A stretch of DNA of 64,000 nt from Micromonospora carbonacea (GTDB taxonomy: Bacteria; Actinomycetota; Actinomycetes; Mycobacteriales; Micromonosporaceae), in the NCBI RefSeq assembly GCF_014205165.1, contig NZ_JACHMZ010000001.1:6616501-6680500 (forward strand), given 5' to 3'. Of the stretch, positions 56,275 through 64,000 are shown piece after piece; positions within the stretch are counted from its first letter, which is position 1; each line of letters opens with the position of its first letter. Position numbers and translations under genes: made by a program. The notes beneath the pieces were generated by a model. It saw nothing but the letters and a program-made list of their open reading frames with translations. It made no database searches and was not told where the DNA came from.

Positions 56275-57008
56275 TGGTAGGACCTCCTACGGTCCGGCGG
56301 CGGGATCTCCGCGCCCTTGTACTCGACGGGCACGCCGCCGAGCGGGTAGTCCTTGCGCTGCGGGTGCCCCTCCCAGTCGTCCGGCATGAGGATCCGGGTC
56401 AGGTTGGGGTGGCCGTCGAAGACGATGCCGAACATGTCGTACGCCTCCCGCTCCTGCCAGTCGGCGGTCGGGTAGACGGCGGTGACGCTCGGCAGGTGCG
56501 GGGCCTCGACGGAGACCGCGGCCTCCAGCCGCAGCCGGCGGCGGTAGGTCATGGAGGTGAGCTGGTAGACCACGTGCAGCCGGCGCTCGTCCGCGCCCAG
56601 GTAGTCCACGCCGGACACCGAGGAGCACAGCTCGAAGCGGAGGGCGAGGTCGTCGCGCAGCACCTGGCAGACCTCGGCGATGCGCTCCGGGCGCACGTGC
56701 AGGGTCAGCTCGCCCCGGTCGACCACGACCTTCTCGATCGCGTCGCCGAAGTCCGGGTACGCCTCCTCCAGCGCGTCGCGGACCTCGTCGAAGTAGCCCC
56801 CGTACGGCCGGGGGGTCTCCTCGATCGGCTGCTGCCGGCGGACCAGGCCGCCGAAGCCGGAGACGTCGCCGGTGCCGTGGGTGCCGAACATGCCGCGCCC
56901 GGCCGGGCTCGACGGCGGGTGCTCGGCCGGCGCGCCGCTGCTGGCACCGGCCGGCGTCACCGGCACGGGCAGGCCGCCGGTGCTGTTCCTGTCGTTCGGT
57001 GCGGTCAC
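56271..57008 (-). CDS. nuoC: NADH-quinone oxidoreductase subunit C
   Basis: From the GTG at 57008, overlapping the nuoB stop, the protein has 245 residues. The first ~75 are a Pro/Gly-rich lead. The core has [22 protein letters not shown] sequence ([20 protein letters not shown]) and [16 protein letters not shown], the family signature at the end. It is part of the peripheral arm. Confidence 0.96.
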   Translation of the reverse strand: MTAPNDRNSTGGLPVPVTPAGASSGAPAEHPPSSPAGRGMFGTHGTGDVSGFGGLVRRQQPIEETPRPYGGYFDEVRDALEEAYPDFGDAIEKVVVDRGELTLHVRPERIAEVCQVLRDDLALRFELCSSVSGVDYLGADERRLHVVYQLTSMTYRRRLRLEAAVSVEAPHLPSVTAVYPTADWQEREAYDMFGIVFDGHPNLTRILMPDDWEGHPQRKDYPLGGVPVEYKGAEIPPPDRRRSYQ

Positions 57009-57682
57009 TTCGGGCCCCCGTGCGGGTGGAGGTGGTTCTGCGCGTTCATCCAGTTCTCGATCCGCAGCTGCTCCTCGCGCCCCTCGCGGACCGCCCGGGT
57101 CCACTCGGCGCGGCGGGCCTTGTCGTTGCGGTACGACGAGGGCATCGAGCCGTACGGCACGACGGGGACGTCGCCGCGCTCCTGGCGGGCCTGGAGCATC
57201 TTGCGGCCGTTCGGGCCCAGCGGCTCATACATGATCTTCTCGCGGAGCTTGAGGATCGCGTCGATGAGCATCTCCGGCCGGGGCGGGCAGCCCGGGAGGT
57301 ACATGTCGACCGGGACGATGTGGTCGACGCCCTGCACGATGGCGTAGTTGTTGAACATGCCGCCGCTGCTGGCGCAGACGCCCATCGAGAGCACCCAGCG
57401 GGGCTCGGCCATCTGGTCGTAGATCTGGCGCAGGACCGGGGCCATCTTCTGGCTCACCCGGCCGGCGACGATCATCAGGTCCGCCTGGCGGGGCGAGGCG
57501 CGGAACACCTCCATGCCCCAGCGGCCCATGTCGTAGTGCGGGCCACCGGCGGCCATCATCTCGATGGCGCAGCAGGCCAGGCCGAAGGTGGCGCCCCAGA
57601 CGGACGACTTCCGCGACCAGTTGACCAGCTTCTCCACGGAGGTGAGCAGGACGCCGGCGGGAAGCTTCTCCTCGATACCCAT
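57005..57682 (-). CDS. nuoB: NADH-quinone oxidoreductase subunit B
   Basis: From the ATG at 57682 (GGGAGG upstream) the protein has 225 residues. It carries the N2 cluster ligands in [21 protein letters not shown] and [11 protein letters not shown]2 is the last iron-sulfur cluster before the quinone. It follows nuoA by 14 bases. Confidence 0.97.
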   Translation of the reverse strand: MGIEEKLPAGVLLTSVEKLVNWSRKSSVWGATFGLACCAIEMMAAGGPHYDMGRWGMEVFRASPRQADLMIVAGRVSQKMAPVLRQIYDQMAEPRWVLSMGVCASSGGMFNNYAIVQGVDHIVPVDMYLPGCPPRPEMLIDAILKLREKIMYEPLGPNGRKMLQARQERGDVPVVPYGSMPSSYRNDKARRAEWTRAVREGREEQLRIENWMNAQNHLHPHGGPK

Positions 57683-57696
57683 CTGACGTACCTCCC

Positions 57697-58062
57697 TCAG
57701 TCCCAGTCCAGGCCGCCGCGCCGCCACACGTAGGCGTACGCGACGAAGACCGCGACGATGAACAGGACCATCTCCACGAAGCCGAAGATCGGCAGGGCGT
57801 CGAACGAGACCGCCCAGGGGTAGAGGAAGATGATCTCGATGTCGAAGACGATGAAGAGCATCGCCGTCAGGTAGAACTTGATCGGGAACCGGCCGCCCCC
57901 GACGGGCTGCGGGCTGGGCTCGATGCCGCACTCGTACGCCTCGAGCTTGGCCTTGTTGTACCGGCGCGGGCCGGCGAAGCGGGCGGCGGCCACGGAGAAC
58001 AGCGAGAACGCCGCGGCGAGGGCGAACAGCCCGATAATGGGTGCGTAAGGCGAGAGCGTCAT
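57697..58062 (-). CDS. nuoA: NADH-quinone oxidoreductase subunit A
   Basis: The 121-residue protein has three membrane helices and the loop [20 protein letters not shown], followed by [20 protein letters not shown]. It is the first gene of the 14-gene nuo operon (A to N in the standard order). GGAG precedes the ATG. It lies 136 bases downstream of menJ on the same strand, so it could be transcribed from its own promoter, from menJ, or both. Confidence 0.97.
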   Translation of the reverse strand: MTLSPYAPIIGLFALAAAFSLFSVAAARFAGPRRYNKAKLEAYECGIEPSPQPVGGGRFPIKFYLTAMLFIVFDIEIIFLYPWAVSFDALPIFGFVEMVLFIVAVFVAYAYVWRRGGLDWD

Positions 58063-58198
58063 CGTGGTCTCCTGCTCGTCCTTCCCTGCCCTCGGCGGTG
58101 GTGGGCCAAAATCACACTATTCACGTCCCTCACGACGGCTGTCGGCGGGGGTCGATCTCTGCCTGGCCGGTGTCCTCGTCGACCTCGGCCTCGACGGC

Positions 58199-59473
58199 TC
58201 ACACGGCGGGTGCCGCCTTCGTCATCGCGTTGATGACCCGGTCCATGGCGTCCCCGCCGCGCGGGTCGGTCAGGTTGGCCAGCAGCTTGAGCACGAAGCG
58301 CATGAGGGCGGGGTGCGGCATGCCGTGCTTCGTGGCGACCCGCATGATCTCCGGACGGCCGATCAGCTTCACGAAGATGCCGCCGAGCCGGTAGTAGCCG
58401 CCGAAGCGGGCCTTCAGCTCCTGCGGGTAGGCCTGTAGCGCCCGCTCCCGCTCGGCGCCGGCCGGCCGGGCGAGGGCCTGCACCGCGACCTCGGCGGCCA
58501 GCTCGCCGGACTCCATCGCGTAGGCGATGCCCTCGCCGTTGAACGGGTTGACCATGCCGCCGGAGTCGCCGACCAGCAGGACGCCCCGGGTGTAGTGCGG
58601 CACCCGGTTGAAGCCCATCGGCAGCGCCGCGCCGAGGATCGGCCCCTCGGCGTTCGTCTCGTCGGTCAGCCCCCACTCCTCGGGGGTGTTGGCCAGCCAG
58701 TCGGTGAGCAGCCGCCGGTAGTTGGTCTTGCCGAAGGCGGTGGAGGAGTTGAGGATGCCCAGGCCGGCGTTGACCCGCCCGTCGCCGAGGCCGAAGATCC
58801 AGCCGTAGCCGGGCAGCAGCTCGCCGTTGCCCTTGCCGCGCAGCTCCAGCCACGACTCCAGGTAGTCGTCGTCGTGCTTGGCGGGCGAGCGGTAGTAGCG
58901 CCGGACGGCCACGCCGATCGGCCGGTCCTCGCGCTTGGCCAGCCCGAGGGCGAGCGGGAAGCGGCCGGAGACGCCGTCGGCCGCGACCACCAGCGGCGCG
59001 CGGAAGGTGGCGGGCTCCTTCTCCGGGCCGACCTCGGCCACCACGCCGATCACCCGGTCGTCGGCGTCGAGCACCGGGCCGGTGACGTTGACGCTGGTGC
59101 GCAGCTTCGCCCCGGCCGAGACGGCGCGCTGGGCGAGCAGGTCGTCGAAGTCGAGCCGGGTGCGGACCAGCCCGTAGTTGGGGAAGCTGGCCAGGTCGGG
59201 CCAGTCCAGCTCCAGCCGGACGCCGCCGCCGATCACCCGCAGGCCCCGGTTGTGCAGCCAGCCCGCCTCGGTCGAGGTGTCCACGCCCATCCGGATGAGC
59301 TGCCGGACCGCGCGCGGGGTCAGCCCGTCGCCGCAGACCTTCTCCCGGGGGAACTCGGTCTTCTCCAGCAGCAGCACCCGGACGCCGTGCCGCGCCAGGT
59401 GGTACGCCGTCGCCGAGCCACCGGGACCGGCGCCCACGACGATCACGTCGGCGTCGTTCTCCACCGCGGTCAT
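58199..59473 (-). CDS. menJ: Geranylgeranyl-reductase family flavoprotein, menaquinone reductase
   Basis: The 424-residue protein has a Rossmann FAD site VVGAGPGGSATAYHLARHG (G14xG16xxG19), the PREKVCGDGLTPRA motif of geranylgeranyl reductases, and GVLLVGDSGGMVNPFNGEGI near the end. In mycobacteria the homologue MenJ saturates one prenyl unit of menaquinone. Its place between menG and nuoA fits that role. A Rex-operator-like palindrome lies 21 bases upstream of the ATG. Confidence 0.88.
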   Translation of the reverse strand: MTAVENDADVIVVGAGPGGSATAYHLARHGVRVLLLEKTEFPREKVCGDGLTPRAVRQLIRMGVDTSTEAGWLHNRGLRVIGGGVRLELDWPDLASFPNYGLVRTRLDFDDLLAQRAVSAGAKLRTSVNVTGPVLDADDRVIGVVAEVGPEKEPATFRAPLVVAADGVSGRFPLALGLAKREDRPIGVAVRRYYRSPAKHDDDYLESWLELRGKGNGELLPGYGWIFGLGDGRVNAGLGILNSSTAFGKTNYRRLLTDWLANTPEEWGLTDETNAEGPILGAALPMGFNRVPHYTRGVLLVGDSGGMVNPFNGEGIAYAMESGELAAEVAVQALARPAGAERERALQAYPQELKARFGGYYRLGGIFVKLIGRPEIMRVATKHGMPHPALMRFVLKLLANLTDPRGGDAMDRVINAMTKAAPAV

Positions 59474-59493
59474 CTGCGCCTCCTCCCCATGCT

Positions 59494-59509
59494 CGTGAAA
59501 TGCTTCACA
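59494..59509. promoter_or_regulatory. Rex-operator-like palindrome upstream of menJ
   Basis: CGTGAAATGCTTCACA matches the Streptomyces Rex consensus TGTGAACnnnTTCACA at all but two of the defined positions. On the minus strand a TAGACT -10-like box lies just upstream (about 59523-59528), so bound Rex would cover the transcription start. Confidence 0.6.
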
Positions 59510-59553
59510 AGCCAGTCGGGTGGAGTCTATGACCGACGTGACACGCGCGCCTG

Positions 59554-59569
59554 GTTAGGTGGCCCTAAC
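59554..59569. promoter_or_regulatory. Perfect 16-base palindrome in the menJ upstream region
   Basis: GTTAGG-TGGC-CCTAAC has 6-base perfect arms. It lies between the small gene at 59607 and the menJ promoter. The arms recall the half-sites of iron-dependent DtxR/IdeR boxes, but the overall match is partial, so the regulator is not named. Confidence 0.4.
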
Positions 59570-59606
59570 TTGCCGAGGTGAGGGCCACCAAGGTCCACTT
59601 CGGTCG

Positions 59607-59858
59607 TCAGCGCGGGACGGGAACGGTGGCGTTCGGCCCGGCATCGGCTACGGCGTCCAGTCCGGCGTCGGCCCGGATCGACTCGGGCAGGTGTTCGCGC
59701 AGCGCGCCGCCGGCCACCCGGTCGAGCGCGGCCAGCACCTCGGCGACCACGCGACGCACGTCGGCGGGATCGGCCCCGGCGAGGTCCCGGAGCTGCGCGA
59801 CCAGCTCCGCCGCGTCGTCGTCGGGCGGCGCGCCGCCCGCCTGGTCTGCTCCGGTCAT
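59607..59858 (-). CDS. Small acidic protein of unknown function
   Basis: The 83-residue protein is mostly helical and acidic (DDDAAELVAQLRDLAGADPA, VRRVVAEVLAALDRVAGGAL). It lies between menG and menJ on the same strand, 65 bases after menG. No motif, signal peptide or membrane segment is visible. Codon usage fits a real gene, but its small size leaves doubt. Confidence 0.55.
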   Translation of the reverse strand: MTGADQAGGAPPDDDAAELVAQLRDLAGADPADVRRVVAEVLAALDRVAGGALREHLPESIRADAGLDAVADAGPNATVPVPR

Positions 59859-59923
59859 GCCGCGAGCCTAAGCGGCAAAGTGGACTATTTCCCCACAATT
59901 GGTAAAGGTGTGGGCGACTCGGG

Positions 59924-60637
59924 TCAGGCGCGGCGGGTCGCGCGGTGCAGCGCCACGACGCCGCCCGTGAGGTTGCGCCACGCCACCCGCTCCCAGCCGG
60001 TCGCGCCGATCCGCCCGGCCAGGGCCGGCTGGTCCGGCCACGCCCGGATCGACTCGGCCAGGTAGACGTACGCCTCCGGGTTGCTCGCCACCGTGCGGGC
60101 CACCGCCGGCAACGACCGCATCAGGTACGACAGGTAGACCGTCCGGAAGGCGGGGTTGACCGGGGTGCTGAACTCGCAGACCACCAGCCGGCCGCCGGGC
60201 CGGGTGACCCGGGCCAGCTCGCGCAGCGCGGCGTCGGTGTCCGACACGTTGCGCAGCGCGAAGGAGATGGTCACCGCGTCGAAGCTGGCGTCGGCGAAGG
60301 GCAGCCGCAGCGCGTCACCGGCCAGCAGCGGCACCGTCGGGCGGGACCGCTTGCCGGCGTGCAGCATGCCGAGGGAGAGGTCGACGCCGACCGCGTACGC
60401 GCCGGGCTGGGACAGCTCCTCCGTGGAGACGCCGGTGCCCGCGCCCACGTCCAGCACCCGGTCGCCGGGGCCGAGCCCCAGGGCCGCCCGGGTGGCCCGC
60501 CGCCACGAGCGGTCCTGCCCGAAGGAGAGGACCGTGTTGGTCAGGTCGTAGCGGGCCGCCACCCCGTCGAACATCGCGGCGACCTCGTGCGGCTGCTTGT
60601 CCAGGCTGGCGCGCTGGCCCTGCGGGGTACGGCTCAC
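59924..60637 (-). CDS. menG: Demethylmenaquinone methyltransferase
   Basis: The 237-residue SAM-dependent methyltransferase (UbiE/MenG family) has [20 protein letters not shown] at the N-terminus, the SAM site [15 protein letters not shown], and [20 protein letters not shown] with [12 protein letters not shown]. It performs the last ring methylation of menaquinone. The GTG start sits close to GGAGG. With mqnC, menJ and the polyprenyl synthase nearby this is a menaquinone gene neighbourhood. Confidence 0.94.
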   Translation of the reverse strand: MSRTPQGQRASLDKQPHEVAAMFDGVAARYDLTNTVLSFGQDRSWRRATRAALGLGPGDRVLDVGAGTGVSTEELSQPGAYAVGVDLSLGMLHAGKRSRPTVPLLAGDALRLPFADASFDAVTISFALRNVSDTDAALRELARVTRPGGRLVVCEFSTPVNPAFRTVYLSYLMRSLPAVARTVASNPEAYVYLAESIRAWPDQPALAGRIGATGWERVAWRNLTGGVVALHRATRRA

Positions 60638-60667
60638 CCCTCCACTCTGCCAGCCGCCGCCCGGACG

Positions 60668-60705
60668 CGGTACGGGCGGGGTGGTCGCCCACCCCGCCCG
60701 TACCG
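60668..60705 (-). terminator. Perfect 17-base hairpin after the LPVTG gene
   Basis: CGGTACGGGCGGGGTGG (60668-60684) pairs perfectly with 60689-60705 across a TCGC loop. It lies 37 bases past the stop of the LPVTG surface-protein gene. Confidence 0.88.
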
Positions 60706-60741
60706 TCGCGCCCGGTCGCTGACCGGCTGTCGTGCCCCGGG

Positions 60742-61977
60742 TCAGTCGGTCGACTTCTCGTCGCCCGGCGTGACCAGCACCACCCGGCGGCGGCGGGCCA
60801 GCATGAGCAGCACGCCGCCGGCCAGCAGCACGGCCGCGCCGACGCCACCGATCAGGCCGGCCTGCACACCGGTCACCGGCAGCCCGCCGCCACCGCCGTC
60901 GCTCGGCGAGGGGGTGACGCCCGGCCCGCCGGAGGGCGACGCGGTCGGCGTGGCGCTCGGCTCACCGGTCGGGGTGGGCGTGGGGGTGGGCTGGGCCGAC
61001 AGGTCCACGAACACGTCGAAGACGGCCTGGTTGTCGACCTCGTCCGTCTCGGCGAAGGCGCGACGCTGCGCCGAGGAGGCGACGCGCGGCTCCTCCTCGG
61101 GCTCGCCCTCCGCCCCGTCCAGCCCGTACGCGAACAGCTCGCCCGGGCGCAGGACCGGCTCGGCCGCGTCCTCGGCGACCTTCACCTGCACGTCGTCGGT
61201 GTAGTACTCGCCCGGCTTCACCACCGCGCCCGCGTCCTCGCAGAGCGCCTGGGCCAGCCCGCCGATCTCCTGCTCGACGCAGTTGTCGGGGAGCTTCGCG
61301 AAGCTGACCTTCGCCGGCAGGGTGAGCATGTAGAAGATGCCCGTCGCCCGGCGGCTGCCGTCGTTGTAGACCGCCCAGTCCAGCGGGGCGGTGCCGCCGC
61401 GCGGGATCGGCTTGAGGTCCGGCTCGCTGTTCTGCGCGCCGTCGACCACGACGTTGGCGTACCCGTCCTGCACCCAGGAGGTGAGGTCGTAGCCGGGGCG
61501 GGTCACGGTGATGTCGACGGTCTCGGAGTTGTCGTCGGCGTTCGGGTCGGCGGTCGCCGAGGTGATCGTCACCTTCAGCGAGCCGCCCTTGCCCCGAAGG
61601 CCCGTGCTGAACAGCGGGATGCCGAAGTCCTCGGTGGTGCCCCCGGCCAGGTCGCCGAGCAGGCAGGTGAACGTGGTGCCGGCGACGTCGCAGCCCTGCG
61701 GGACGACGAAGCCGACCCGCTGGGTCAGCCCCTTCGTCTCCACGGTGACCCGGACGTCGCGGGCCACGGCCGAGCTGCGGGTGTTGTCGACGGTGAACTT
61801 GAAGGGCTTGGCCTTGGCCGCCTGCACGCCCCGGGCCAGGTTCTGGCTGAGCGGGACGAGCGCCAGGTCGGCCTGGTCGGCCGCCTGCGCCGGGGCGGCG
61901 GCGGTGGCGAGGCCACCGGCGGCCAGCAGCGCCGCGGCGCCGACACGGGCCAGCGCCGAACGGTGGAACGAGGTCAT
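60742..61977 (-). CDS. LPxTG-anchored cell-surface protein
   Basis: The 411-residue protein has a signal peptide ([20 protein letters not shown], cleavage near AQAA), two beta-rich repeats resembling CARDB/DUF11-type domains ([40 protein letters not shown]), a [16 protein letters not shown] linker and a sorting signal: LPVTG at about 364, a hydrophobic helix and RRRR. A sortase should attach it to the cell wall; none is encoded in this window. Function unknown; an adhesive or structural role is possible. Confidence 0.85.
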   Translation of the reverse strand: MTSFHRSALARVGAAALLAAGGLATAAAPAQAADQADLALVPLSQNLARGVQAAKAKPFKFTVDNTRSSAVARDVRVTVETKGLTQRVGFVVPQGCDVAGTTFTCLLGDLAGGTTEDFGIPLFSTGLRGKGGSLKVTITSATADPNADDNSETVDITVTRPGYDLTSWVQDGYANVVVDGAQNSEPDLKPIPRGGTAPLDWAVYNDGSRRATGIFYMLTLPAKVSFAKLPDNCVEQEIGGLAQALCEDAGAVVKPGEYYTDDVQVKVAEDAAEPVLRPGELFAYGLDGAEGEPEEEPRVASSAQRRAFAETDEVDNQAVFDVFVDLSAQPTPTPTPTGEPSATPTASPSGGPGVTPSPSDGGGGGLPVTGVQAGLIGGVGAAVLLAGGVLLMLARRRRVVLVTPGDEKSTD

Positions 61978-62486
61978 TGATCCCCCGAGACAGGAAAGAG
62001 GGAGGTTGCGGAATCGAGCGGACGTTATCCGAGGTAGATCGTTCGCGCCAGCGGCGGCACGGGTTGTTCACCGCTTCGACCACGGCCCGTACCGACAGTG
62101 AGGGCGGGATGGTCGCCCATCCCGCCCTCGCTGCGGTGCGTTATGTGAACGGCCCTCATGGGCCGATGGAGGATGTGGCCCGCCGGCCGTTCCACCTCGG
62201 CCGACCCGCTCCGACCTGCGTCGGAGGGTGCGCGCCGCACGTTATCGGCCGCTGGGCGACGCCGCCACCCCCCGCGCCGACGATGCCCGGACCATACGTT
62301 CGGTCACCTTCAGGGATTGTCGGGATTCGCCGCTTGTGGGGCGGGCCCGCAACCAGGCGCGTCCCCCGAACGGCGACCACTAATGGCCTCCCGACGACAG
62401 GTCACGGGACTTTCGGGCGGTCACGCTACGGGACCGCCGTCGACACCGTGCGTCACGGTCGGGTGCGGCCCGGGGATCGCCTCCCG
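61978..62486. other. Intergenic region between mqnC and the LPVTG gene
   Basis: No gene is supported. It contains the hairpin at 62100-62129 and must hold the promoter of the LPVTG gene near 61985-62060. The section 62240-62480 shows only short frames rich in Arg and Pro on both strands. Confidence 0.5.
62100..62129 (-). terminator. Hairpin downstream of mqnC
   Basis: GAGGGCGGGATGG (62100-62112) pairs perfectly with CCATCCCGCCCTC (62117-62129) across a TCGC loop. It is the only strong hairpin between mqnC and the next minus-strand gene and closely resembles the one at 60668-60705. Confidence 0.7.
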
Positions 62487-63671
62487 TCAGCGGGCGTCGA
62501 CCAGCGGCAGGGTCTTCCCGACCCCGCCGCCCGGCAGCGCGATCGAGGAGAAGTGCGAGACCACCCGGTCGTCGGTCGGGTCGTCGGCCGGGGTGTGGTG
62601 CACCGCGAGCCGGCGGTAGAGGGTGTCCCGCTGGGCGGGGATGCGGTCCGCCGACCGGATCATGCCGATCAGCTCGTGCAGGTTGGACCGGTGCCGCGCG
62701 CCCGCCGAGGAGATCACGTTCTCCTCCAGCATGATCGAGCCGAGGTCGTCCACGCCCATGTGCAGGGCGAGCTGGCCGACGTCCTTGCCGGTGGTCAGCC
62801 AGGACGCCTGAAGGTGCGGCACCGTCTCGAAGAAGAGCCGGGAGACCGCGACCAGGCGCAGGTATTCCAGCGTCGTCGCCTGGGTGCGCCCCTTGAGGTG
62901 GTTGTTCTCCGGCTGGTACGTCCACGGGATGAACGCCCGGAAGCCCCTGGTGCGGTCCTGCACGTCGCGGATCATCCGCAGGTGCTCGATCCGCTCGGCG
63001 GCCGTCTCGCCGGTGCCCATCATCATCGTGGCGGTCGACTCCAGGCCCTGCCGGTGGGCCAGCTCCATGACCTCCAGCCAGCGCGCGCCGGACTCCTTGA
63101 GCGGGGCGATCGCCCTACGCGGCCGGTCCGGCAGCATCTCCGCGCCGGCCCCGGCGATCGAGTCGAGCCCGGCCGCCTTGATCCGCGCGATCGCCTCGTC
63201 GAGGCTCACGCCGGAGACCTTGGCCATGTGCAGGATCTCGCTCGGCCCGATGGAGTGGATGGCGAGCTGCGGGTACGCCTGCTTGACCGAGGAGAACAGC
63301 TCCTCGTAGTACTCCACGCCGTAGTCGGGGTGGTGGCCGCCCTGGAGCATGACCTGGGTCGCGCCCAGCTCGACCGCCTCGCCGCAGCGGCGCAGGATCT
63401 CCTCGGTCGGGTGGGTCCACCCCTCCTTGTGCTTGGGCGCACGGTAGAAGGCGCAGAACTTGCACGCCGTCACGCAGACGTTCGTGTAGTTGATGTTGCG
63501 GTCGATCAGGTAGGTGACGATGTTGTCGGGGTAGCGCCGCCGACGCACCGCGTCGGCCGCCTCACCGAGGGCGTGGAAGGGCGCCTCGGTGTAGAGCAGC
63601 AGGGCCTCCTCGGGCGTGATCCGCCCGCCGTCCGCGCCGCGTTGCAGGATGTCGTCGATCTCCCGGCTCAC
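62487..63671 (-). CDS. mqnC: Cyclic dehypoxanthine futalosine synthase (radical SAM)
   Basis: The start chosen is the GTG at 63671, seven bases after GGAGG; a GTG two codons earlier is too close to it. The 394-residue protein has the radical-SAM motif CVTACKFC at about 65-72, with the family sequence NINYTNVCVTACKFCAFYR, and QLALHMGVDDLGSIMLEENV and EEILRRCGEAVELGATQVML. MqnC cyclises dehypoxanthine futalosine in the futalosine route to menaquinone, so this organism makes menaquinone by that route rather than the classical Men pathway. Confidence 0.93.
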   Translation of the reverse strand: MSREIDDILQRGADGGRITPEEALLLYTEAPFHALGEAADAVRRRRYPDNIVTYLIDRNINYTNVCVTACKFCAFYRAPKHKEGWTHPTEEILRRCGEAVELGATQVMLQGGHHPDYGVEYYEELFSSVKQAYPQLAIHSIGPSEILHMAKVSGVSLDEAIARIKAAGLDSIAGAGAEMLPDRPRRAIAPLKESGARWLEVMELAHRQGLESTATMMMGTGETAAERIEHLRMIRDVQDRTRGFRAFIPWTYQPENNHLKGRTQATTLEYLRLVAVSRLFFETVPHLQASWLTTGKDVGQLALHMGVDDLGSIMLEENVISSAGARHRSNLHELIGMIRSADRIPAQRDTLYRRLAVHHTPADDPTDDRVVSHFSSIALPGGGVGKTLPLVDAR

Positions 63672-63789
63672 CGTCACGCCTCCGAGCGTACGCCGGACAG
63701 CCGTCCAGGGCCGCAGGGGAGCGCGCCGCCGTGACGCGTTCCGCACCCCGCCGCCCCGCCGCTGGCGCTGTCGCCGACCCACGCCGATG

Positions 63790-63828
63790 TTGGACAATTC
63801 CTGTCAGCTCCCGACAGCAACTGTCCAA
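63790..63828. promoter_or_regulatory. Nested palindrome between mqnC and the DUF397 gene
   Basis: TTGGACA (63790-63796) pairs with TGTCCAA (63822-63828), and inside it CTGTC (63801-63805) pairs with GACAG (63813-63817). It lies about 115 bases upstream of mqnC and just past the DUF397 stop, so it could be an operator of mqnC or a weak terminator. Confidence 0.45.
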
Positions 63829-63879
63829 GTTCCGGGGGGTTCCGCCACCGGCGCGGCGGCCGGGGCCGTCGCCCGCCGG

Positions 63880-64000
63880 TCAGGCCCGGCCCGGCAGGCC
63901 GGCTACGAAGGCGGTCCAGGCCCGCCGGTCGAAGGCCAGCACCGGCCCGGCCGGGTCCTTCGAGTCGCGTACGCCCACCGCCCGCGCCGTCTCCGCCACC
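63880..64000 (-). CDS. DUF397 protein, C-terminal part (start outside window)
   Basis: The minus-strand frame entering from the window end reads AETARAVGVRDSKDPAGPVL, then AFDRRAWTAFVAGLPGRA and a TGA at 63880-63882. This is the typical C-terminus of DUF397 proteins, small actinobacterial proteins usually encoded beside an XRE regulator, where the pair can act as a toxin-antitoxin or developmental switch. The XRE partner, if present, lies outside the window. Confidence 0.8.
   Translation of the reverse strand, partial: VAETARAVGVRDSKDPAGPVLAFDRRAWTAFVAGLPGRA

Overview
The window is chromosomal DNA from a high-GC actinomycete. Gene order and protein families point to the family Micromonosporaceae (Micromonospora or a close relative); this is inferred from recall, not from a search. 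The signs are very high third-position GC, many GTG starts, a complete nuoA-N operon next to menaquinone genes including the futalosine-route enzyme MqnC, an ESX-type secretion fragment with a mycosin and WXG100 proteins, a DUF397 gene, and the short AAGGGGCCCTT palindromes that I associate with this group.

Layout. (1) 1-4.1 kb, minus strand: a tightly overlapping three-gene operon encoding a DUF559-type nuclease, a double winged-helix protein and a very large tandem-ATPase protein (AAA plus HerA/DUF87-like, cut by the window start). It looks like an undescribed defence-type module. (2) 4.1-15.6 kb: an accessory region. It holds a HAD-hydrolase remnant, a NUDIX hydrolase, an antitoxin with a frameshifted VapC-like PIN toxin, an XRE/ImmA protease with a DUF4411 partner, a Septu-like ATPase/HNH pair, an IS110-family insertion sequence, a second NUDIX gene with an XRE-TPR regulator, and two small conserved genes. 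The stretch from about 6.4 to 10.6 kb is visibly poorer in GC than its surroundings. Rearranged copies of one sequence lie at both ends of the region (about 5.8-6.1 kb and 15.0-15.3 kb). (3) 15.6-26.3 kb: core-like genes: HAD phosphatase, Fic-fold protein, acetyl-CoA synthetase, two large secreted M6 metalloproteases in tandem, and an alpha/beta hydrolase. (4) 26.3-34.1 kb: a type VII secretion-related locus with an SseB-domain repeat protein, a small partner, mycosin, two WXG100 proteins and EccE; EccB, EccC and EccD are not present. (5) 34.2-40.6 kb: a four-helix membrane protein, a GNAT acetyltransferase, RarD, an ECF sigma/anti-sigma pair divergent from a Tat-exported PhoX-like protein, and an IclR regulator. 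(6) 40.7-64 kb, all minus strand: a respiratory block with polyprenyl diphosphate synthase, nuoA-N, menaquinone reductase (menJ), demethylmenaquinone methyltransferase (menG), an LPVTG surface protein, mqnC and the end of a DUF397 gene.

How the genes work together. The last block supplies both the quinone (side chain by the polyprenyl synthase, ring by MqnC, methylation by MenG, saturation by MenJ) and the NADH dehydrogenase that reduces it. A Rex-operator-like palindrome directly upstream of menJ suggests NADH/NAD+-responsive control of menJ and perhaps of the nuo operon behind it. The left third looks like a small defence island containing at least three separate systems, with signs of insertion and decay. 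No tRNA, rRNA or CRISPR array was recognised.
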